NCBI GenBank assembly: GCA_021778575.1
Contig: JAJYCH010000250.1
Span: 1-7,116, forward strand
Length of the DNA stretch: 7,116 bases
Direction: 5' to 3'
DNA from: Planctomycetota bacterium
GTDB taxonomy: Bacteria; Planctomycetota; Planctomycetia; Isosphaerales; Isosphaeraceae
The notes under the pieces were generated by a model. That model ran no database searches. It saw only the letters and a list, made by a program, of their open reading frames with translations, and was not told the origin of the DNA. Position 1 is the first letter of the stretch, and every line of letters begins with the position of its first letter. Below, in pieces: positions 1 through 7,000 of the stretch. The position numbers were made by a program, and so were the translations under genes.

Positions 1-1
1 C

Positions 2-1630
2 GGCGTCGGGACGACCGACGCCGGCAAGGGGGCGAAGGACATCGCGGTCCGCGATCTCGTCGCCGGGCCGACGGTCTTCGTCAAGAATCAGCCCGAGATC
101 CGCGGGACGATCTCGGCCCGAGGGTTCAGCGGCCAGTCGATCGAGGTTGAGCTCTACGTCGATCGCGACCCCAGGCCCGTCGCCACCAAGACCATCAAGG
201 TTCCCGAAGGGGCCGACGTCGTCTCCGTCACCGGCCTGAAGTACATCCCCGACACACCGGGCGAGAAGCGGATGACCTTGAAGGTCAAGCCGCGCGATGG
301 CGAGCTGATCACGACCAACAACGAATTCAGCTCGTATCTCGACGTGCTCAAGGGGGGGTTGAAGGTCCTTTATGTGCAAGGACCGGACTTCTCGTGGGAC
401 CCGAAATACCTGGTTCCGAGCCTCGATACCGCTCGCGAGATCCACGCCGATCTGAAAGTGATCCGCGAGCCGGCCCGAGGGGACCGCGGCCTGCTCGACG
501 ATGCCGACTTCGCCCCCGGCCAGTACGACGTCTACATCCTCGGCGGACTTCCCGCCGACCACCTCACCAAGGCCCAGGTCCGGGCTTTGGCCGGCAATAT
601 CGAGAAGGGGGCCGGGCTGATCATGCTCGGCGGTCGCGGCAGCTTCGGCTCGGGAGGCTGGGCGAGCACCCCTCTGGCGGATGTTCTGCCGGTGAACATC
701 GCGCCCGGCGATGGACAGATCGAGTGGGGCGACGAAGGGATGAAGGTCGTCCCCGACCCGCTCGGACTGGAAAATTACGTGATGAGGCTCGCCGCCAACC
801 CGGCCGACTCCGCCAGGATCTGGGCCTCGCTCTCGCCGATCACCGGAGCCAATCGCTTTGGCTCTCCCAAGAAGTCGGCGTTCGTGCTCGCCCGGGCCGG
901 TCGAGACCCGGTGATGGTCGCCTCGGACTACGGCAAGGGGAGAGTCGTCGCCTTCGGTGGCGAGACCTGGCACTGGTATCGCGGACCCGACGAGGGACGC
1001 CTGGCCCACGCCAAATTCTGGCGCCAGGCGATCCTCTGGCTCGCCCACAAGGAAAACCAGGGTGAGAGCCAGGTGAAGGTCAAACTTGACTCCCGACGGA
1101 TCGCCGTCGGCCAGAAGCTCGAAGTCACCGCGACCGCACGCGACGCCAAGAACGAGCCGATCACCGACGCCCAGTTCGAGGAAAGCACGATCACCCGGCT
1201 CGACGAGTCCGGCAAGCCGGTCGCCGGAGCCAAGCCCGAGCGGCTCCTGCTCTATCCCGCCGGCGAGGATTCAAAAGGACCGTACTTCGCCAACGGCGAA
1301 CCCGGCGAGTACGAAGTGACCGTCAAAGGGACCAAGGGCGGCAAGGAGATCGGCACCGACCGGGCCCGGTTCATGGTCTATCAGGACAACCGCGAGCTGG
1401 AAAACCCCGCCGCCGACCGAGCCTTGCTCAAGACGATTTCCGACTTGACCGGCGGGGTGAACCTCAGCTCCGAAGACCTTGATAAATATCTCAAGACCCT
1501 CACCCCCGAAGCCGCCGACTACGTCACCCAGCAAGAACATAAACTCTGGGACAACTGGCCGTTCTTCCTGATCTTCGTGGCGATCCTGACCGCCGAGTGG
1601 GCTTTGAGAAAGTCGAAAGGATGGGTTTGA
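2..1630 (+). CDS. Putative glutamine amidotransferase-like membrane protein (3' part, start outside window)
   Basis: The frame is open from the first base and ends at TGA 1628-1630, so only the last 542 residues are visible. ATG 272 is an internal Met, because conserved-looking sequence continues upstream of it. In order: beta-rich (Ig/CARDB-like) sequence, visible residues about 1-118; an alpha/beta domain, about 120-350, matching the planctomycete putative glutamine amidotransferase family (PF07090-like; YDVYILGGLPADHLT, GLIMLGGRGSFGSGGW, FGGETWHWYR, HAKFWRQAILWLAHKE); a second beta domain, about 356-460; and a membrane helix near the C-terminus (WPFFLIFVAILTAEWAL, about 520-536) before a short basic tail. 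The expected GATase elbow lacks its nucleophilic Cys, reading GGRGSFG, and I saw no Cys in the visible part. Glutaminase activity is therefore unlikely and a scaffold or binding role fits better. Family members often have an N-terminal VWA/BatA-like region, which would lie upstream. The domain and orientation are clear; the cellular role is not. Confidence 0.88.
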   Translation, partial: GVGTTDAGKGAKDIAVRDLVAGPTVFVKNQPEIRGTISARGFSGQSIEVELYVDRDPRPVATKTIKVPEGADVVSVTGLKYIPDTPGEKRMTLKVKPRDGELITTNNEFSSYLDVLKGGLKVLYVQGPDFSWDPKYLVPSLDTAREIHADLKVIREPARGDRGLLDDADFAPGQYDVYILGGLPADHLTKAQVRALAGNIEKGAGLIMLGGRGSFGSGGWASTPLADVLPVNIAPGDGQIEWGDEGMKVVPDPLGLENYVMRLAANPADSARIWASLSPITGANRFGSPKKSAFVLARAGRDPVMVASDYGKGRVVAFGGETWHWYRGPDEGRLAHAKFWRQAILWLAHKENQGESQVKVKLDSRRIAVGQKLEVTATARDAKNEPITDAQFEESTITRLDESGKPVAGAKPERLLLYPAGEDSKGPYFANGEPGEYEVTVKGTKGGKEIGTDRARFMVYQDNRELENPAADRALLKTISDLTGGVNLSSEDLDKYLKTLTPEAADYVTQQEHKLWDNWPFFLIFVAILTAEWALRKSKGWV

Positions 1631-1645
1631 GACCCCTGGAATGAG

Positions 1646-1698
1646 CATTGGGGTTCTGAGCAAATGTTACCGCGGTTGATCCGCGACCAACCCCAATG
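1646..1698. repeat. Inverted repeat 1 (nested hairpin)
   Basis: CATTGGGGTT at 1646-1655 is the exact reverse complement of AACCCCAATG at 1689-1698, giving a perfect 10-bp arm pair. Inside it CGCGG (1671-1675) pairs with CCGCG (1681-1685) around the loop TTGAT. It starts 16 bp after the stop codon of the upstream gene and could form at that gene's mRNA 3' end. No T-tract follows it, so it is not a textbook intrinsic terminator. Confidence 0.6.
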
Positions 1699-1699
1699 G

Positions 1700-1751
1700 A
1701 GGGTGGGCTCGACCCACCAGCTTCAACTCGTTGGTGGGCCGAGCCCACCTT
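1700..1751. repeat. Inverted repeat 2, long GGTGGGC hairpin
   Basis: GGTGGGCTCG (1702-1711) is the exact reverse complement of CGAGCCCACC (1740-1749). The inner arms CCCACCA (1713-1719) and TGGTGGG (1732-1738) pair as well, separated from the outer stem by a single A1712/C1739 mismatch. The result is a near-continuous 17-bp stem with a 12-nt loop (1720-1731). A shorter alternative fold uses GGTGGGC (1733-1739) and GCCCACC (1743-1749) around a CGA loop. It is very GC-rich and lacks a following T-tract. It may help end transcription or protect the 3' end; it could equally be a dispersed palindromic element. Confidence 0.65.
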
Positions 1752-1795
1752 GCATTGATATCTTCGATTCTCTCGTTGTCACATGCCGATTCGTA

Positions 1796-1862
1796 GGGTG
1801 GGTCGAGGGCAACGAACCCCACCACGCACTCATGGCAGGGCTCGCTCAGGCTCGACCCACCC
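1796..1862. repeat. Inverted repeat 3, GGGTGGGTCGAG palindromic element
   Basis: GGGTGGGTCGAG (1796-1807) and CTCGACCCACCC (1851-1862) are perfect 12-bp inverted arms enclosing 43 nt. An internal CCCCACC (1817-1823) could also pair with the left arm, giving alternative folds. The boundary sequence GTAGGGTGGGTCGAG has the look of dispersed intergenic repeats I recall from planctomycete and cyanobacterial genomes; this is memory, not a search. It lies about 100 bp past the stop of the leftward UbiA-like gene and is structurally symmetrical, so it could serve either strand. Confidence 0.6.
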
Positions 1863-1960
1863 GACTTTTGGAACGGATGCGGCGACGCCACGCTACGGGA
1901 TCGCGACACCAATCCGCGCGGTGCTCCAGCAGACAATCAGACCGCTCAACACCCGATTCT

Positions 1961-2872
1961 TCAGGTCGAATAGAGCCACTTTCCCAGCAGGAACGCCGGA
2001 ATCCAGAGACACGCGACCGTCAAGCCGGCGAGCGGACCTTGGACCGTCGTCACAGCAACCACGTCGAGCCAGACAAGTGACAGAACACCGGTCTTCACCG
2101 CTCGTTGCACGACCTCGGCGACCGGGTTCCGGATCGCTTTATAATTCGCTCGATTGATGACGATCGTGACTGCGCACCAGACCACCGCGCCCGGGATCAC
2201 CGTCGAGGCGATCTCCGTCCCGTTCCCCCGAGCCACCATCACGGTCGCCATCGCCGAGGCGATCAATCCCAGCAAGCCCCACTGTTCGACGACGACTCCC
2301 AGCACGATCCCGCGAATCTGTCCGGTCGCAACCTCCGACCGACTGATCCAGGTCACGCCGACCACGAACAGACCCAGCGAACCCGCGATCAGCCAGGCCG
2401 ACGGTCCACCCAGGGCAGGGGCCTGGCTCATCCCCAGCAAAAGGTTCAACCCTCGACAAAGGCCCATCGATTCGGGGCCGAGCCAGGTCTTCTTGAGTCC
2501 CGCATCGTAAGCCAGGACGGCGGCGGCGAGAGCCAGACCCACCACGAAACTGGCCGGCGATCCCGACAGCCCCGCGAGGATCGGACCAAGCACCAGCGAA
2601 ACGCCACCGAACCAGGCGGCCAATCGCCAGGAGACCCTGCCTGAGGGAAGCGGTCGATTGGGCCGCTCGTTCCGATCGATCTCGAAGTCGAACACGTCGT
2701 TGAGAACGATCCCCGCCGCGTAGATCGCGACCGAGGCCAGGACCAGCGGCAACCAGCGCCGGGGTTCGTCGAGCGATCCGGTCACGATCAGCCAGCCGGC
2801 CAGACTATCGGCGGCGGCGGTGAACAGGTTCGGCAATCGGACGATCTGAAGATACGGTTTGAAGCGGTTCAT
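1961..2872 (-). CDS. eboC: UbiA-family prenyltransferase-like membrane protein, EboC type
   Basis: About 303 residues with many hydrophobic segments, as expected for a UbiA-fold integral membrane protein. UbiA enzymes transfer polyprenyl groups to aromatic or other acceptors using Mg-diphosphate held by two Asp-rich motifs. The first motif is intact (NDVFDFEID, residues about 58-66, then ERPNRPLPSGR). At the second site YDAGLKK replaces the usual DxxxD-type motif and is followed by GPESMGLCRGLNLLLG. That GLCRGLN signature with NDVFD...ERPNRP is what I associate with EboC-type UbiA-like proteins, whose prenyltransferase activity is unproven and which are linked to metabolite transport in ebo clusters. 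ATG at 2872 is taken as the start; a GTG immediately upstream (2875) would add one residue. No clear Shine-Dalgarno is seen. It begins 7 nt after the TIM-barrel gene's stop, so co-transcription and perhaps coupled translation are likely. The UbiA family is certain; the EboC subtype is less so. Confidence 0.87.
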   Translation of the reverse strand: MNRFKPYLQIVRLPNLFTAAADSLAGWLIVTGSLDEPRRWLPLVLASVAIYAAGIVLNDVFDFEIDRNERPNRPLPSGRVSWRLAAWFGGVSLVLGPILAGLSGSPASFVVGLALAAAVLAYDAGLKKTWLGPESMGLCRGLNLLLGMSQAPALGGPSAWLIAGSLGLFVVGVTWISRSEVATGQIRGIVLGVVVEQWGLLGLIASAMATVMVARGNGTEIASTVIPGAVVWCAVTIVINRANYKAIRNPVAEVVQRAVKTGVLSLVWLDVVAVTTVQGPLAGLTVACLWIPAFLLGKWLYST

Positions 2873-2879
2873 CACGAAT

Positions 2880-3734
2880 TCAGGCCGCCGTCGTCGAGGT
2901 CAGAAGGGGCCGAAGAACTTCCATCGCGCCTCGGGCGGCGGCGTCGGGGTCGTCGATATTGGGATAGAGTTCGACGGTAATCCAGCCATCGTAGCCGGTC
3001 GCCTGGATGGCCGTGACGACCTCGGCGAAGTTGATCGCTCCTTGACCGGGAACGAGGTGATGATGGACCCGGGTCGCCGCGATATCCTCGAAATGATAGT
3101 GGCGAATCTGCGGGGCGAGCTTGGCGATCGACTTCGGAATGTCTTCACTGACGCAAAAGGCGTGGCCGACGTCGAAATTCAGGCCGATCGACGGAGCGTT
3201 CAGCCGCTCGGCCACTTCGAGGTACTGGTCACTCGTCTCCAGCAGCAGGTGCGGCTCGGGCTCGATCAGCAACAGAACCCCCAGCCGGTGGGCATGATCG
3301 GCCAGCGGCTTGAGCCCCTCGACGAACCGGTCGATCGCCGCCTGCCGCGACATCCCCGGTGGCAACGGACCGCCCGGCTCGGTCGTGATATGGGGCGCAC
3401 CAAGTTCCTTGCAAAGGTCGAGAGCCCGTTTGGTGTGGTCGATCCGGACCCGGCGATACCCCTCGTCGTGCTCGATGAATGACGGGTGCAGGTAAGGATG
3501 GCGATAGTCATTGATCGCGTTCATCATGAACGCGTTGATGTTCGAGAATTTGAGCGCATTTTGTTCCATCGCTTGCATGATCGAACGCTTGGGACCATCA
3601 AGAAGTCCCGCGGGCCAGGCATGCGGAACGTCGGCCATCAACTCCAGCCCCTCGTAACCGAGAGCGGCGATCCGGCCGGCGGCTTCCTCGAACGGGAACT
3701 TCATGTAGGCGTTGGTACTGAAGGCAAGTCGCAT
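2880..3734 (-). CDS. Sugar phosphate isomerase/epimerase family protein (xylose isomerase-like TIM barrel)
   Basis: A 284-residue single-domain (beta/alpha)8 protein of the AP-endonuclease-2/xylose-isomerase-like superfamily. Family members bind a divalent metal and isomerise, epimerise or dehydrate sugar-like substrates. The expected metal ligands are visible (residues from the chosen start): Glu158 in IEPEPH, Asp188 and His191 in FDVGH, His214 in HYHFED, and Glu255 in VELYP. HHHLVPGQG after the HYHFED strand is also typical. I chose ATG 3734 (MRLAFSTNAY) because the first barrel strand begins there. ATG 3773 would add 13 polar residues (MGLTDSPVPTSSF) unlikely to belong to the fold; neither start has a strong ribosome-binding site. 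It is the first gene of a leftward operon with the UbiA-like gene 7 nt downstream. That pairing resembles the EboC/EboE partnership of ebo clusters, but this protein is shorter than the cyanobacterial EboE I recall. The exact substrate cannot be read from sequence. Confidence 0.88.
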   Translation of the reverse strand: MRLAFSTNAYMKFPFEEAAGRIAALGYEGLELMADVPHAWPAGLLDGPKRSIMQAMEQNALKFSNINAFMMNAINDYRHPYLHPSFIEHDEGYRRVRIDHTKRALDLCKELGAPHITTEPGGPLPPGMSRQAAIDRFVEGLKPLADHAHRLGVLLLIEPEPHLLLETSDQYLEVAERLNAPSIGLNFDVGHAFCVSEDIPKSIAKLAPQIRHYHFEDIAATRVHHHLVPGQGAINFAEVVTAIQATGYDGWITVELYPNIDDPDAAARGAMEVLRPLLTSTTAA

Positions 3735-3826
3735 GAAAGAACTCGTCGGGACTGGGGAATCGGTGAGACCCATCGAGGAAGGTCATTCAACCATCGCGAG
3801 CGAACCGGCGGATCGTACAATCCAGG

Positions 3827-3855
3827 ATTATGGACCATCAGTGCGATCAGATCAA
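3827..3855 (-). promoter_or_regulatory. Candidate sigma70-type promoter for the TIM-barrel/UbiA operon
   Basis: On the minus strand TTGATC (3855-3850) is followed after exactly 17 bp by CATAAT (3832-3827), matching the housekeeping consensus at 4 of 6 and 5 of 6 positions. Transcription would begin near 3820, leaving about 47 nt to ATG 3773 or 86 nt to ATG 3734. The geometry is good, but it rests on consensus matching alone. Confidence 0.4.
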
Positions 3856-3943
3856 TCGTTCCGAGATTTGTCGCGAATCGGGAGAGACGACCTGATCAGT
3901 GTTCGATAATCGTCGTTTTGTCCGGAAAATTGGGGTTCGCCGA

Positions 3944-3957
3944 CAATCGTCCGATTG
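3944..3957. promoter_or_regulatory. Candidate operator dyad CAATCG-N2-CGATTG
   Basis: A perfect 6-bp inverted repeat with a 2-bp spacer lies 26 bp upstream of the TATAAT at 3984, roughly the -40 to -53 zone, where activators or repressors often bind. Single copies of the same hexamer also occur at 3853-3858 (CAATCG, overlapping the leftward -35) and 3998-4003 (CGATTG, near the rightward transcription start). No regulator is encoded in the window. This is suggestive only. Confidence 0.25.
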
Positions 3958-3983
3958 GTGCGTGTTTTTTGAGCCGGTCCGCG

Positions 3984-3989
3984 TATAAT
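3984..3989 (+). promoter_or_regulatory. Candidate -10 box (TATAAT) for the large repeat protein gene
   Basis: This is a perfect TATAAT 51 bp upstream of the ATG at 4041, which would give a leader of about 45 nt. No good -35 hexamer lies at 16-18 bp spacing (CGTGTT at 3961-3966 is poor), and there is no extended -10 TG. The promoter may therefore depend on an activator or simply be weak. Confidence 0.45.
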
Positions 3990-4025
3990 ACTTGGAGCGA
4001 TTGATCGCCACGTCCGCCGACCGTC

Positions 4026-4032
4026 GAGGGAG
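4026..4032 (+). promoter_or_regulatory. Ribosome-binding site fixing the start at 4041
   Basis: GAGGGAG ends 8 nt before the ATG at 4041, a good Shine-Dalgarno match at the ideal distance. It makes 4041 the clear start of the long reading frame, ahead of the in-frame Met codon at 4071. Confidence 0.65.
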
Positions 4033-4040
4033 AACGCGCC

Positions 4041-7000
4041 ATGGCTCTGGGCACGCAGCCTCAAGGGAAGATGCTCGACTACGAGCAGTTCATCGATCAC
4101 CAGATCGCCCGGACGATGGCGAAGATCAAGACGACGGACATCTTGATCGCCTGTTTGACGCTCGCCACGGCGTTTATCTCGATTCTGTTTCTTGAGATCG
4201 TGCTCGACCACATGGTCGGCTTGCCCATCTGGGCGCGGCGGATCATTCTGTTCGCGGGAATCGCGGGGGCGGGAACTTATACGGCGCTCAAGATCGCCCG
4301 GCCGTTCCTGCGTCGAGTGAATGGCTTTTACGCCGCGAAGACGATCGAGGATGTCGATCCCGAGTTCAAGAATAGCCTGATCAACTATCTCGACCTCCGC
4401 AAACACCGCGACGTCCTCCCCAAACGAGTCCTTCGCGCCATTGAGGCCAAGGCCGTCGGCGACCTGACCAAGATCGAGATCGAAGGGGTCGTCAACCAGA
4501 GGCAGGTTCTCCACACCTGGTACGCCTTGATGGGCGTGATCATGGTGGTCTTCCTGTATTATGGCTTCGCGCCCAAGAGCGTGATGGACTCGGCCAAGCG
4601 GGCATTCCTGGCCGACGTGGTCCGTCCCACCAATACCCGGCTCGAAGATATCAAGCCCGGCAATGATCCCGAGCTAACCGAAGTCGTCGCGGGATCACAC
4701 GTTCCGTTCTCGGTGAAGACGAATCGCGGCGTTCGGCCCGACAAGGTGTTCCTCCACTTCAGCACCGATGGCGGTGGTTTTTATCAGAAGCAGGAGTTCG
4801 CCGCCGGACCGAACTATTACGACCCCTGGCAGACCCAGATCCGTAATGTGCAGGTCCCCATCGACTATTACATCACCGGCGGAGACGCCGAGTCGGCGCA
4901 TTATCGGGTCCGGGTTCTCCCCGCGCCGATGGTCACGAATGTGACGGTGGATCTGAAGTTCCCGAATTACACCGGCGTGCCGGATCGGATCGGAGTCGAC
5001 GGGGGATCGGTCACGGCGATCGAGGGGACCGAGGTCACCGTCCACGCCCGGACCAATCAGCCGATCAAGCAAGCGTATCTCGACTTCGGCAAGCAGATCA
5101 GAGTCGATCACAACGCCTCCGTCGAGAGTTCCGACCCCCAGACGTTGACCGATCACTTCGTCGTCACGGCGGATGGGTCGTACTCGATCAAATTCCAGAA
5201 CACCAGCCAGCAATTCAACCCCGACCCGGTCCTCTACGACATCCGAGCGATCAAGGATCTGCCGCCGACCGTCCGGTTCGTGTCGCCCGAGCCCCGGATC
5301 AAGATGCCGAGCAATGGCAAGGTTCTGCTGAAATATGAGGCCGGCGACGATTTCGGCGTCAAGACGCTCAACCTGAACGTCGTCCAGGGGACTGAGGGGT
5401 TGGTCTCGGACGACCTGCTCAGCAACAAGCCCCCTCAACGCAAAGTTGCCGGGACCGAGATCCTTGACCTCGCCAAGCACAAGCTCAAGCCGGGCACGCA
5501 GATCGAATACTGGCTCGTCGCGCGTGATAACAAGGACTACAAAGGGCCGAACACCGCGCAGACCGAACGCCAGGTCATCGAGATCGTCGCGCCGCTGCCT
5601 CCCCAGGAACTGGCCAAGCAGAACGACCAGATCGAGCAGGAACAGAAGGCGAACCCACCGATCGAACTGGCCCGGAACGACCAACCGGCGGATCAGATGC
5701 CCCCGGCCCAGCAGGCCGACCAGAAACCAACGCCCGACAAGCCCCCCCAAGAAAATCCCAACGAACAGCCGGCGCGAAACGAAGCCAACCAGGGAAATCC
5801 GCCGCCACCTCCCGACCTGACCGCCGAAGAACAGAAGAAGCTGAACGATATCGAGCAAAAACTCAATCGTCGCGATCAGGCCAACCCCAAGAACAACCCC
5901 GAAAACGCCAACAACAAGGCTGGCGACGCCCAATCGAACCCAAAGACGGGCGAAAATCCGAATTCACCGCAGAACCCAAACCCACAAGCACCCTCGAATA
6001 ACAACGGACCCCGGGACGTATCGAAAGCCCCCAACACCACGCAACCAAACCAATCACCGCCAACGTCTCCAGCGAACCCCAACACACAGCCCAGCAACCC
6101 GCGAAACAACAACGCGGGGCCAGCCGACGTCTCGAAACCGAACACCAGCACCCCGAATCAAAACCCCAATCCTCAGCAACAACCCGCGCAACCTAACGGC
6201 AACCAAACCAAAGCGGAAACCCCCAAGAATTCCAACCCCCAAACACCCAACCAGCAAAACCCGTCGCAACCCGGGCAGGAACAGAAGCCGGGAGATTCCC
6301 AGCAAGCCGGACAGGGTCAAAAGCCTAGCGATCCCGGGCAAGCGCAGAAGCAGGGTGATCCGCAACAGGGTGCCCAAGGGCAGAAGCAGGGTGATCCGCA
6401 ACAGGGTGGTCAGGGACAAAAGCAGGGTGACCCACAACAAGGCGGACAGGGACAGAAACCTGGTGATCCCCAAACTGGTCAAGGGCAAGCGCAAAAGCCC
6501 GGTGCCCCTCAGCAAGCAGGACAAGGCCAGAAACAGGGTGATCCGCAGCAAGCAGGACAAGGCCAGAAGCCGGGAGATCCGCAACAGCCGGGTCAGGGAC
6601 AGAAGCCCGGTGATCCGCAACAGCCGGGTCAGGGACAGAAGCCCGGTGACCCACAGCAAGCCGGACAGGGACAAAAGCCCGGTGATCCCCAGCAGCCGGG
6701 TCAGGGTATGAAACCGGGTGATCCGCAAGCCGGACAAGGGCAGAAGCCCGGTGATCCCCAGCAAGCCGGACAAGGGCAGAAGCCCGGTGATCCACAGCAA
6801 GCCGGACAAGGGCAGAAGCCCGGTGATCCACAGCAAGCCGGACAAGGGCAGAAGCCCGGTGATCCCCAGCAGCCGGGTCAGGGTATGAAACCGGGTGATC
6901 CGCAAGCCGGACAGGGACAGAAGCCCGGTGATCCACAGCAAGCCGGACAAGGGCAGAAGCCCGGTGATCCGCAACAGCCGGGTCAGGGTATGAAGCCTGG

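Larger units (their letters stand above)
1631..1960. other. Convergent intergenic region rich in inverted repeats
   Basis: This is 330 bp between the stop of the rightward membrane-protein gene and the stop of the leftward UbiA-like gene. Short open frames cross it on both strands, but they have no recognisable protein features, no ribosome-binding sites, and run through the palindromes, so I do not call genes. The left two thirds (1646-1862) hold three inverted-repeat structures, listed separately. In 1863-1960 I see nothing recognisable. The region probably contains the transcription ends of both flanking genes. Confidence 0.75.
3735..4040. other. Divergent intergenic promoter region
   Basis: This region separates the leftward TIM-barrel operon from the rightward large membrane-protein gene, and looks AT-richer than the coding regions around it. 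It contains candidate promoters for both directions, listed separately. It also has small dyads: CTGATCAG (3892-3899), CGATAATCG (3904-3912) and CAATCG-TC-CGATTG (3944-3957). If the TIM-barrel gene starts at 3773 rather than 3734, the region begins at 3774. I see no small gene or RNA gene in it. Confidence 0.7.

Noticed and set aside
272..1630. Treating ATG 272 as the start of the first gene.
   Set aside because: The same frame is open back to the window edge and encodes plausible beta-domain sequence with the same codon use, and no Shine-Dalgarno precedes 272. The gene is truncated by the window instead.
1700..1751. Calling the long hairpin a confident Rho-independent terminator.
   Set aside because: The stem is strong but the sequence after it (TTGCATTG) lacks a T-tract, so it is recorded as an inverted repeat with possible 3'-end function.
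1664..2157. Overlapping short open frames on both strands across the convergent intergenic region and the 3' end of the UbiA-like gene.
   Set aside because: They run through perfect palindromes or antisense to the UbiA gene, have Arg/Pro/Ser-rich compositions typical of out-of-frame GC-rich DNA, and show no start signals or domains.
2859..4004. Plus-strand frames opposite the TIM-barrel gene (2859-3482 and 3486-4004).
   Set aside because: The minus-strand protein shows the full set of TIM-barrel metal ligands and fold periodicity; the plus-strand frames show no domain and extend into the promoter region.
4695..5933. A 412-codon open frame on the minus strand with many Val/Leu/Asp/Arg residues.
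   Set aside because: It lies wholly antisense to the continuous frame from 4041, whose protein shows membrane helices and recognisable ectodomain motifs. The antisense product has the monotonous look of a GC-rich shadow frame and no ribosome-binding site was seen.
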